Positions 57,286 through 64,000 of a DNA stretch of 64,000 nt are shown one piece after another. A program made the translations under genes and the position numbers. The first letter of the stretch is position 1; each line of letters opens with the position of its first letter. Below the pieces are notes generated by a model that did not search any database, had not been told where the DNA came from, and saw nothing but the letters and a program-made list of their open reading frames with translations. The stretch comes from CAWIMX01 sp963837345 (lineage in GTDB: Bacteria > Acidobacteriota > Vicinamibacteria > Vicinamibacterales > CAVVIG01), in assembly GCA_963837345.1 (NCBI GenBank), contig CAWIMX010000001.1, positions 1,116,001 through 1,180,000 of the forward strand, written 5' to 3'.

Positions 57286-57458
57286 GGACGTTTATGTTCG
57301 TTGTTGTCATATATAGAGCAAAGCGCGGACCATTGCAGGCAGAGCCCACATTCGGACCATAAAGCCTTGTGGCAGTTGGAGTTGCTTGCTGTGGTGGAAA
57401 GTCGTCGGCCGGAATCGGCTGAACGGAGGTGTTCCGAATTGATTCAGTCCGTACGAAT

Positions 57459-57469
57459 CAGGGATGCAG
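57459..57469. repeat. 11-bp target-site duplication, left copy
   Basis: CAGGGATGCAG lies directly outside the left terminal inverted repeat and recurs identically at 63550-63560 outside the right one. Confidence 0.9.
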
Positions 57470-57574
57470 GTAGTGGTCAAGTTTGGTTTAGGGCTGTCGC
57501 CCAGTACGGCCATGCTAGACTGGTAGTGTTTTAGGTTCGGCCACGTCTATGGCTGGGGTAGGATCCGGCCTGGA

Positions 57575-57985
57575 ATGGCGGATTTGCGAGCGAAGGATCA
57601 AGCCGCAATAGAACGGCGGCGGGTTGATCGTCGCTATGACACGATCAATCGCCTCGGGAGTCTGGCGATAGGTCGCGGTCTTAAGTGGGGCTTTTATGCC
57701 TACTTAGCGAACGAGGCCCGGCAGACATTGACAGCGTTTGCCGGTAAGACCACCTTCGCGGATTTGTTTATCTCTCTCGGAGCCAATGTTGCAATACTCA
57801 TCTCCGTCTCATGGGCGGTGAGCATCGGATTTGGCATCTGGGTATTCCTAGAACGACGCTTGAGAAAAGGAACCACAGAACGATTGCACGTCCGCATCAA
57901 AGAACTCGAATTGCAGATCGATAGAAAACGCACTTCTAGCGAACTGACACCTCGCGGGGATACACGACCAGAGGATCAGGTATGA
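57575..57985 (+). CDS. Transposon passenger: unrecognised membrane protein A
   Basis: 136 residues. A charged N-terminus (ADLRAKDQAAIERRRVDRRY), one or two helices (FISLGANVAILISVSWAVSI, GFGIWVFLERRLRKG) and a C-terminal coiled-coil-like part (LHVRIKELELQIDRKR). No family recognised. Its stop overlaps the next start (ATGA), so A and B are coupled. Lower GC than the core genes. Confidence 0.6.
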   Translation: MADLRAKDQAAIERRRVDRRYDTINRLGSLAIGRGLKWGFYAYLANEARQTLTAFAGKTTFADLFISLGANVAILISVSWAVSIGFGIWVFLERRLRKGTTERLHVRIKELELQIDRKRTSSELTPRGDTRPEDQV

Positions 57986-58548
57986 CGCCACAAGCTCTCG
58001 CATCGGGATTCTTCCTTATCCTGGCCGTTGCTGGACTGGGCATAGTGTGCTCGGGTCTTCGGGCGTATGGGCGAGATGCGTTTCGACAACGTGCCTTCGC
58101 GCTGCGCGATCAACTGTTCTTGTATGCAGCCTCGGGGAATGTTGGATTTAGCGATCCGGCCTATTGGCGTTTGCGGCTCGCGATGAACAGCACGATTCGC
58201 TATTCGCATCGGATGACGTTTGGCGAAGCCACGCTGCCGATGTTGTTGGCGGTGCTTTTCGGCCGTGATAAGCCTCGCGATCACGGGTGGTACGACGCAT
58301 GGTGTGAGGCCATTCATAAGCAGCCTTATGACGTGCAAATGGCGTTGCAAAAGTTCAACGCCGATTTCGGCGTCATGATGGTGAAGCACCTCCTTGTGTA
58401 TACGCCGCTTGCATGGCCATTCGTCGTTCTGGCGTTCATCGTCAGTGATTGGGCTGATGTGAAAGCTCGCATTGCTGAGGCGATGGAAGAACAAGCATTG
58501 GCTGATGCTGAACCGGAATGGCTGGCCGAACAAGGCGTGGCTGCATAG
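57982..58548 (+). CDS. Transposon passenger: unrecognised membrane protein B
   Basis: 188 residues. N-terminal helix (SGFFLILAVAGLGIVCSGLR), a central soluble part with MTFGEATLPMLLAVLFGRDK and a second helix (LLVYTPLAWPFVVLAFIVSD), then an acidic tail. Unknown family. The stop lies 3 bp from the 3' end of the convergent IS1-type transposase, so no terminal repeat separates passengers from the transposase. Confidence 0.6.
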   Translation: MTPQALASGFFLILAVAGLGIVCSGLRAYGRDAFRQRAFALRDQLFLYAASGNVGFSDPAYWRLRLAMNSTIRYSHRMTFGEATLPMLLAVLFGRDKPRDHGWYDAWCEAIHKQPYDVQMALQKFNADFGVMMVKHLLVYTPLAWPFVVLAFIVSDWADVKARIAEAMEEQALADAEPEWLAEQGVAA

Positions 58549-58701
58549 TTACTACGCCGCCGCCTCAACTGATCTGTCCAATAGACCGACGATTTCTTCC
58601 AGGCTCCACACATGATCTGAAAGGCCAGCAGCCATTGCTGGCGTTTGCTTCAACGTGCCATGAATCCTGGCGAAGTTGTAGTGAACGAAGTAGAGGGCCA
58701 C

Positions 58702-58706
58702 GGCGT
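58702..58706. repeat. 5-bp target duplication (GGCGT) of the IS21-type element, left
   Basis: Matches GGCGT at 61249-61253 directly outside the other end. Confidence 0.85.
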
Positions 58707-58789
58707 GCCTCGGTGGACAGCTCAAAACCCGCCATTAATCGACACTTCAAACCCCGCCATTTGTGGCGGCGACCGAGACCGTGGAGTTT

Positions 58790-59548
58790 TACTTCGTGGC
58801 GTCCTCCGGACGCAAGTCGGTGTGGACCTTGGTGCGCCAGCTCCGTGGTCCGCACTTGAGGACGTGGGCGTGATGAAGAGCCGATCGAGCAGCGCGGTGA
58901 CGGCGGCGGTGTCGCCGAGCAGCTTGCCCCAGTCATCGACGGGGCGGTTTGACGTCAAGAGCGTCGAGGCGCGCTCGTAGCGACGCATGATGATTTCCAG
59001 GAGGTCTTCGGCGGCGGTGTGTGGGAGCTTCCGCATCCCGAGGTCGTCGACGATCAGGAGCGGGACGGCGGCAGATCGGCGAGATACGCCTTGCGGGTGC
59101 CGTCCAGCGTCGCGTCGGCGAGTTCCTCGAGGAGCGTGTGCGCTTCGCGATAGAGGACGCGATAGCCTTGCTGGATCACGGCGCGGCCGATGGCCTGGGC
59201 CAGGTGGCTTTTCCCCGTCCCTGGTGGCCCGAGAAAGAGCGCGTCCTCGCGCTGCGCGATGAAGCGCCCGGTGGCCAGCTCGTGGATCAGCGCGCGGTTC
59301 ATCTTCTTGTTGAAATCGAAGTCGAAGTTGTCGAGCGAGCGGTCGGGATCGCGAAAGCCCGCCTGTTTGTGCCGGCGCTCGAGCAGGCGGTCCTGTCGAC
59401 GCAGGAGCTCGTCGGACACGAGCATCGACACGAGATCGATCGGCGTCAGCTTCTCGGTCTGGGCGTGGCGTAAGCGGGTTTCGAGGACGGCCGCCATCCC
59501 CGAGAGGCGGAGTTTCCGGAGCGCGTGATCGAGCTCGACGAGATTCAT
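58790..59548 (-). pseudogene. istB: IS21 helper ATPase, frameshifted
   Basis: Starts MNLVELDHALRKLRLSGMAA, with Walker A LFLGPPGTGKSHLAQAIGRA. The frame breaks near 59065 after AYLADLP and resumes one frame off with LLIVDDLGMRKLPHTAAEDL. It breaks again near 58870 after LLDR and resumes LHHAHVLKCGPRSWRTKVHT to the stop. Each break is one missing base. The reconstructed length is about 253, the usual size. IstB is an AAA+ protein that assists IstA in transposition. The indels may be consensus errors or real decay. Confidence 0.85.
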
Positions 59549-61138
59549 AGCGGGTCTCCTGTTTTGCGATCGATGAGATCGCGATAGAGGGTGAGCTGCC
59601 GAATGAGCGGGTCGACCTGGCGGAGCGTCAGGGGCACCGGCAGGCGGCGTTCGAGATACCGACGGAGAAAGCGGTACGTCGGCACGCCGAGATCGAGCGC
59701 CGCTTTGGCGGCCTCGTCGACGACGGCCGGGCCGTGTTTCTTGGCGAGGGCGAGGACGCCGAGCATGCGGCGGACACCGGCGGCGCCTTCGTGCTGGTGG
59801 ATGTACGTGCAGACGGCGCTGATGTGCGCGCCGGCGGTCGTCGCGCGGGCGAGGAGCGCGACGCGTGCTCGCCGGCGTCCGCGCCGGCCGGTCGTCGTCG
59901 TGCAGGCGATGCCAGCCGCGCGGGGCGCGCAGATGCTCGCGCAGGAGCTGCCCGGTCTTCGGGGCGAGCAGGCGGACGTGCAGATCATTCCACTGCACCT
60001 GGACGCGCTGCCCGATCCAGCCGGGCGGCGCGCCGTAGTACGCGGCCTCGACTTCGACGCAGCCATCGAGGTGCACCGTGCGTTCGCCGTACCGGTAATA
60101 GCGAAACGGTTCGAGCGGGAGCGGCCCGAGCGCGGGCTGCTCCTCGGCAAACATCACGGCGACTTGCCGCTTCGTCGTGCCGTGGATGCGCGTGTCGGCC
60201 CAGCGCGTCTCCCAGCGATCCAGGTACGCTTGCGCCTCGTCGAGCGTCTCGAAGCGCAGGCCTTTGAGCGGCGTCTTCTGCGCGTGGCCGACGCCGGCTT
60301 CGACCTTCCCTTTGCGATCGGGATCGCCGACGCGGCACGGGAGGGCGACGACGCCGTAGTGCGCGAGCACATCGCGATAGAGCGGATTCAGCGCGGGGTC
60401 GTAGATGTCCGGCGTGAGGACGCCTTCTTTCAGATTGTCGAGGACGATGACGCGGACGGTGCCGCCCAGCCGGCGAAACGCGCGTTCGTGGAGCTCGGCC
60501 CAGATCTGCGCGCTCGATCGCCACACGAGCAGCCGCACCGACTTGCGCGAGCAGCCCAGCGTCAGGACGAAGAGCCGCGTGCGTCGGTACTTCCCCGTGC
60601 TCCGGTCGCGGACCATCGGCCCGCCGTCGCCGTAGTCGACCTGGCCTTCTTCGCCGGGCGCGGTCGTGATGACGACGCGCGCCTCGGCGGGCGCCGCGCC
60701 GCGCAGGGTCACGACGAAGCGCCGGACACTCGCGTACCGCGCGGAGAAGCCGTGGTCGTCGACCAGGTCTTGCCAGATCGCGACGGCGTTCCGCCCGTGC
60801 CCCAGCGCCTCGACAATCAGCTCGCGATACGGTTCGCAGGCGCTGGCGCTCGGCGCACGCGTGGGCGCGGGGCTGGCCGCGGTCGGTGGACACCGCCGCA
60901 CTCAATGGCCGGTTTTGCCAGCGAAGAGTCGGTGGACACCTCCGCGGAAATGGCCGGTTTTGCCGCCCGTTCGCCTGGCCGGCCGCGGCCGCGCACCGGG
61001 ATCCCGGCGGCCTGCAGATAGCCGCGAGCCGTCGCGCGGTCGGACACCGGTCGCCTCCTCGATGCGCCGCAGCGGCCAGCCCAAGCGGCCGAGTCCAAGA
61101 ATTTGTTGCTGCTTGTGGTGATCCAAGACGTTGCTCAT
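59545..61138 (-). pseudogene. istA: IS21 DDE transposase, frameshifted
   Basis: N-terminal HTH MSNVLDHHKQQQILGLGRLG, frame break near 61045, ATARGYLQAAGIPVRGRGRP, another break near 60900, then the long segment ASACEPYRELIVEALGHGRN through the catalytic core (VDYGDGGPMVRDRSTGKYRR, VIVLDNLKEGVLTPDIYDPA) and a break near 59905 before VALLARATTAGAHISAVCTY. At least four segments are needed for one protein. It overlaps istB by 4 bp, as usual. None of these breaks is at GTAC. Confidence 0.85.
60885..60964. repeat. Two tandem copies of an IS21 end-like motif inside istA
   Basis: GGTGGACACC-CCGC----AATGGCCGGTTTTGCC occurs at 60885-60919 and 60931-60964. The AATGGC-GGTTTTG core is also in the right end at 61197-61211. 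IS21 ends often contain multiple IstA-binding repeats, so these may be internal copies of the binding site, in a proline/lysine linker of IstA. Confidence 0.6.
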
Positions 61139-61248
61139 GCCGGCGAAGGACCATGGTCCCGTCGCCTTCGTCAACGTCTCGGCCGCCGTCAGTTAATGGC
61201 GGGTTTTGAGGTGTCGATTAATGGCTGGATTTGGGTGTCCACCGAGGC

Positions 61249-61253
61249 GGCGT
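61249..61253. repeat. 5-bp target duplication (GGCGT) of the IS21-type element, right
   Basis: Identical to 58702-58706. Confidence 0.85.
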
Positions 61254-61989
61254 GCGCGTGGTTCTCCACTTTCTTGGAGAAGCCATTGGTCAGCCGTGTG
61301 AACCGGCGCATGCCCATCCGCATCGATAGGTTCTGACGCTCCACGTAGGACGTGGAGATATGGCTAGGGTCTGGGTTGCCTCTTATCACCTCCCGGCGCG
61401 AGCCCATGAACGGAGACGGGCTGTAGCGTGCTGAACTCTCGCGTGGCGTTCCGTAGACCTTCACCAACTGCGCATAGTCAATCAAGCCCTCAAAGGCTTC
61501 CTCAACGGCCGTGAGGTAAGCGTGATGGCCGTCCGTGGTCAGCTGGACGCGCGTGATGAGGCGCGAGCAGAGGTCGCGGATGAACCACCATGCGCTCATG
61601 GCGTCGCGCGGGCCGATGAACCATGACGCGACCAGCTTGGTGTCCGCGTCGATGGCCGTCCACGTCCATACGTCGCCCCAGCCGCGCGCCTTCTGTTCAG
61701 CCGTTTTGACGTTCTTCGCCTTGGCCCCGACGAACTGCCAGATTTCATCGCACTGAATTCGCTGCGCGCGTAAGTTCCGGACGTGCGCGTTATGAAACGC
61801 GGCACATTCAGTGCCCAAATCGGCCAGCAATTTTAAGATCGTCGGTTTTGAGACGCCGGTCAGGCGGGCCGTTGCTCGAATGCTATTGCCCTCGACAAGC
61901 GCCCCGACTACGGCGACCCGCTTGGCTGTGCTCAGTTGATTCATGGCGATCTCTCAGTCGATAATGAGTAGGAAAACCGGACCCGTCTG

Positions 61990-62029
61990 GGGCCGTCCTT
62001 CAGCTTCTCAGGGCTGCGGAGGACGGCCC
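61990..62029. repeat. 10-bp inverted repeat upstream of the IS1-type transposase
   Basis: GGGCCGTCCT (61990-61999) and AGGACGGCCC (62020-62029), perfect, with a 20-nt loop. It lies in the divergent gap between the transposase and the passenger gene at 62210. It could be a transposase binding site or transcriptional hairpin. Confidence 0.45.
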
Positions 62030-62162
62030 TTGGTGTTCAGGCCCCGGGCACCAACGGGCCGGGCGGAGCGTCCGAGGCCATGCGCTCTCCTGTGTGTCAT
62101 CACCATGAGGCTACTTTAATTAATAGACCCCAGTCTGTCAAGGCTAAATTATGGAATATTCC

Positions 62163-62191
62163 TTGACGTATCCCGTCGCGCAGCCTACACT
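62163..62191 (+). promoter_or_regulatory. Promoter of the right-arm passenger gene
   Basis: TTGACG (62163-62168), 17-bp spacer, TACACT (62186-62191), with an AT-rich upstream region (TTTAATTAATAG, 62114-62125). GGAGG follows at 62199-62203 and the ATG at 62210. Confidence 0.75.
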
Positions 62192-62209
62192 GTGACGCGG
62201 AGGTTGGGA

Positions 62210-62914
62210 ATGGCAGGCACGATGCGGAGTCCGAACTATCCAGCGGCCACGCTGTCGCAGGCGCTGGAAGCGCTTGAGAAGCTGTGGAGCGAGGCAAAGC
62301 GCGCAACCGTGGACTATGAGGGTGCCGTGAAGGCTATGGGGTACCAGAGCTTAAGCGGCCCCGCGCGGGCCATGATTGGCGCGCTTCGTCAGTATGGGCT
62401 AATCGACAAGCCCGAGAAAGGCCACCTGCAAATCTCAGAGCTTGGTGTGACGGTTTTGCACGGGCAAGGAACGGAACAGCACCGAGCCATCCGACAGGCA
62501 GCCACCACGCCCCCCTTATTTAACGAACTGGCGCAGACTCACGCGGAGTCATCGCCGCAGATAATTTGGTCGTATCTTATTACAAAAAAACGATTTACTG
62601 ACGATGCTGCGCGCAAAGCCGCCAAGGCGTTCAAGGAGGCGATTTGGCTTGCTGGTGGAGCCGGAACAGGCTACACTCATTCTGAAGCACAGGAGAAGCC
62701 CGAGGCTATGCCAGCCATCGATACGATCCAGCCATCCCGCCCCACGGACGGAAGCGGCATTCTTTCCTTGAAGGTGCCCTACGGTAGCGGGGCTTTAAAC
62801 GTGGAGATCCGCGTGACGGGCGAACCGCTGAAGCGCGCCCATATCGAACGCGTGCGGAAGTACCTGGAACTGGCCGAGGGTGACCTTACGGACGGCGAGG
62901 ACGCTTCCGCCTAG
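62210..62914 (+). CDS. Transposon passenger: unrecognised winged-helix-like protein
   Basis: 234 residues from MAGTMRSPNYPAATLSQALE, GGAGG 6 nt upstream. Residues ~20-95 look like a winged helix (RATVDYEGAVKAMGYQSLSG, ALRQYGLIDKPEKGHLQISE), so DNA binding is possible. The middle is helical (SYLITKKRFTDDAARKAAKA). The last part has a beta segment (GILSLKVPYGSGALNVEIRV) and an acidic tail. I recall this architecture only from unannotated phage and island proteins. It could be the regulator of the element. Confidence 0.65.
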   Translation: MAGTMRSPNYPAATLSQALEALEKLWSEAKRATVDYEGAVKAMGYQSLSGPARAMIGALRQYGLIDKPEKGHLQISELGVTVLHGQGTEQHRAIRQAATTPPLFNELAQTHAESSPQIIWSYLITKKRFTDDAARKAAKAFKEAIWLAGGAGTGYTHSEAQEKPEAMPAIDTIQPSRPTDGSGILSLKVPYGSGALNVEIRVTGEPLKRAHIERVRKYLELAEGDLTDGEDASA

Positions 62915-63023
62915 CTGGTTTAGTTATCCGGCCTTCGGTGGTGTCAATTACATGCTGGAGCGCCCGAAACGCCGACTGGGCGACGTCTTCGCGCTTCTGG
63001 CGTGACGGCTTCTTTTTAGCCAT
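62886..63023 (-). CDS. Small basic passenger protein (45 residues)
   Basis: MAKKKPSRQKREDVAQSAFR then ALQHVIDTTEGRITKP and a basic tail (ARRKRPRRP). AGAAGG lies just upstream. It resembles the short MxKK-R-DVNQ-A type of proteins often found beside mobile genes; function unknown. Its 3' end overlaps the convergent gene at 62210-62914 by 29 bp. Confidence 0.6.
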   Translation of the reverse strand: MAKKKPSRQKREDVAQSAFRALQHVIDTTEGRITKPARRKRPRRP

Positions 63024-63077
63024 GCCTTCTCAGTATCGCACTGGTCGATACACTTTCGGCAACCGTTAGGGCACACC

Positions 63078-63488
63078 ATGGACAAGAAAGAATTGCCATC
63101 GGATTGGGATTGGGTCACGGCGAGAATACAGTGTTCATCTGCTAAGTTCTTTGAACGATTATACTTAGCGGCAAGGAATAATGTTGAAACGAGGAACGCT
63201 GGCATCACAACCAGCGTGAGATTTGAGTTCCATTCGCCCGAACCTGACACATTTTCGATTATGCGCTTGAACACTCTCCAGCGGGCAGGCGTGAGGTTCT
63301 TCCGCATTGGCGAGAAAATCATGGTGGAGGGATCAGGTGTGCCGGTCAGTGAAATGAACTTTGAGGGAATACTCACGCTGACGAACGATGGTAAATGCAG
63401 GCTTCGCGTCAACGGCCAGGAGCTGGATGAATGGCAGGTTCTTCGAAAAGCATTGGAGGATTTACTGTTTACTAGTCCGACGCGTTAG
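63078..63488 (+). CDS. Transposon passenger: unrecognised protein
   Basis: 136 residues from MDKKELPSDWDWVTARIQCS. Mixed alpha/beta; the central part is TSVRFEFHSPEPDTFSIMRL and the C-terminal half ILTLTNDGKCRLRVNGQELD. No signal or membrane helix. GC content is visibly lower than in chromosomal genes. It ends 45 bp from the right terminal repeat. Confidence 0.6.
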   Translation: MDKKELPSDWDWVTARIQCSSAKFFERLYLAARNNVETRNAGITTSVRFEFHSPEPDTFSIMRLNTLQRAGVRFFRIGEKIMVEGSGVPVSEMNFEGILTLTNDGKCRLRVNGQELDEWQVLRKALEDLLFTSPTR

Positions 63489-63528
63489 AACCGCCCCAAG
63501 TATTGCGCCGCTCTTTCGGCCAATCGGC

Positions 63529-63987
63529 TCAGTCAAACTTGACCACTACCAGGGATGCAGAGGGCTCACGGGCCGGATCGTGCACGCTGGCTTTTCGGGG
63601 GCGGACCACGGCGACCAGCCGGCGCCAGACCGCGAGGGAACGCCGAGGCTCCACGGCGACAACGCGCCCCAGGATCGCATCGGGCTGGATCACGACGTCG
63701 CCGTCTGGCTCGGCATCGCCGCCGATCAGAAACGCGACGGCCCGACTCCCGGCCCGCCGCACCTGCAGGACGCGGTGCGCGATGCCGCGCTCGTGTGCGC
63801 GATACAGGAGCACGTCGCCGCGCCGCACGGCGTCAGGAACGACCGGCGCGACGGTCAGCCTCGCACCGTCGCGGATGGCCGGCCGCATGCTGCCGCCGCC
63901 GGCGCGGAAGCGAACGCTGTAGCCGTCGCCGAGCAGACGAACCATGACGTGCAGAAAAAGGCTGGCGTCGTGTCTGACGATTCGCAT
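63529..63987 (-). CDS. S24/S26-family peptidase (signal-peptidase-like), C-terminus altered by transposon
   Basis: 152 residues. The catalytic Ser is in RFRAGGGSMRPAIRDGARLT; then VRRGDVLLYRAHERGIAHRV and the domain end AILGRVVAVEPRRSLAVW. No membrane helix. Such peptidases commonly accompany PqqD/HprK RiPP genes and may cleave leaders. The last codons VVVKFD-stop are provided by the transposon end. Without the insertion the gene would end ASLIRTD-stop, using bases 57458-57444. It then would have preceded the C25 gene on the same strand. Confidence 0.8.
   Translation of the reverse strand: MRIVRHDASLFLHVMVRLLGDGYSVRFRAGGGSMRPAIRDGARLTVAPVVPDAVRRGDVLLYRAHERGIAHRVLQVRRAGSRAVAFLIGGDAEPDGDVVIQPDAILGRVVAVEPRRSLAVWRRLVAVVRPRKASVHDPAREPSASLVVVKFD
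63550..63560. repeat. 11-bp target-site duplication, right copy
   Basis: CAGGGATGCAG, identical to 57459-57469, directly outside the right terminal repeat. Confidence 0.9.
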
Positions 63988-64000
63988 CCTGGTATGGCGA

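Larger units (their letters stand above)
58707..61248 (-). mobile_element. IS21-family insertion sequence, 2,542 bp
   Basis: Terminal inverted repeats GCCTCGGTGGACA (58707-58719) and TGTCCACCGAGGC (61236-61248) are perfect over 13 bp. Sub-terminal repeats of the form AAAACCCGCCATTAATCGAC occur at both ends. Contains istA and istB on the minus strand. Flanked by a 5-bp duplication. Inserted in the IS1-type transposase gene, so it is the youngest layer here. Confidence 0.92.
58552..61944 (-). pseudogene. IS1-type transposase interrupted by an IS21-type element
   Basis: The 5' part (61944-61249) reads MNQLSTAKRVAVVGALVEGN and on, with the DDE residues in IQCDEIWQFVGAKAK, LTTDGHHAYLTAVEE and SYVERQNLSMRMGMRRFTRL, up to KKVENHAHA. 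The 3' part (58701-58552) continues in frame as VALYFVHYNFARIHGTLKQT to EIVGLLDRSVEAAA and TAG. Removing 58702-61248 (the IS21 copy plus one 5-bp duplication) restores one uninterrupted frame of about 282 residues. The host transposase was thus functional until the insertion. Confidence 0.9.
57470..63549. mobile_element. 6.08-kb IS1-related transposon with passenger genes
   Basis: The ends are the perfect 16-bp inverted repeats GTAGTGGTCAAGTTTG at 57470-57485 and its complement at 63534-63549. They are flanked by an exact 11-bp direct repeat. The only transposase that belongs to the element is the IS1-type DDE protein. IS1-family elements make target duplications of about 7-14 bp, which agrees. 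Passengers: two overlapping membrane-protein genes on the left, and a winged-helix-like, a small basic and an unknown protein gene on the right. A second GGTAGTG copy lies at 57522. Base composition of the passengers is lower in GC than the surrounding chromosome, so the element was probably acquired. Confidence 0.82.

Noticed and set aside
60885..60964. Ends of a second, separate insertion sequence
   Set aside because: Both copies have the same orientation, lie within istA, and have no target duplication; better read as internal binding-site repeats.

Overview
The window is a GC-rich bacterial chromosome segment, most likely from an Acidobacteriota lineage (Vicinamibacteria-like). This is inferred from the mix of families: a long FtsX/MacB-type permease co-transcribed with a PadR regulator (the acidobacterial ADOP arrangement), short DUF2934 and DUF5670-type proteins, several large hybrid histidine kinases, tandem amidohydrolases and a selenocysteine system. 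No stretch over about 300 bases lacks a gene.

Layout. 0-3 kb: end of a secreted DUF11-type protein and a protein kinase fused to a BRCT domain. 3-8 kb: a Kef-type antiporter and two exported amidohydrolases. 8-13.6 kb: a DMT exporter, a hybrid histidine kinase and a DHA2 efflux pump. 13.6-19.4 kb: a complete selenocysteine locus (tRNA-Sec, selA, selB, selD) next to a selenoprotein redoxin. Both selD and the redoxin gene carry an in-frame UGA at the catalytic position, so the locus makes Sec and uses it on the spot. 19.5-33.7 kb: a lipoprotein, PadR/ADOP permease, a frameshifted nitrilase followed by a GNAT enzyme, a cNMP-sensor kinase, an RND efflux pair and a GH13 enzyme. 33.8-35.1 kb: an ArsR-SRPBCC-DinB operon with a promoter and operator readable to the base.

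35.2-37.9 kb is a compact five-gene operon of three unrecognised small proteins and two phospholipase-D-fold proteins; I know no system of this composition. 37.9-45.4 kb: RluA, NfeD plus an SPFH protein, a porin-like protein, an Mla-type ATPase and a hybrid kinase. 45.3-49.7 kb looks like a RiPP (modified peptide) locus: ABC exporter, PqqD-type leader-binding protein, radical SAM/SPASM enzyme, a 59-residue three-cysteine precursor and an HprK-like kinase. An S24/S26 peptidase at the right edge was probably part of the same neighbourhood. 49.7-57.3 kb encodes one 2,514-residue secreted protein with a gingipain-type (C25) protease domain.

57.47-63.55 kb is a 6.08-kb transposon with 16-bp terminal inverted repeats and an exact 11-bp target duplication. 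It carries an IS1-type transposase and five passenger genes, and was later hit by an IS21-type element (13-bp inverted repeats, 5-bp duplication) inserted in the transposase. The transposon landed in the last codons of the S24/S26 peptidase gene and separated it from the loci to its left.

Data quality: five otherwise intact genes (nitrilase, GH13, SPFH, PqqD, radical SAM) each have one single-base indel, and every one touches a GTAC tetranucleotide. This points to systematic consensus errors rather than gene decay, so those five genes are described as functional.
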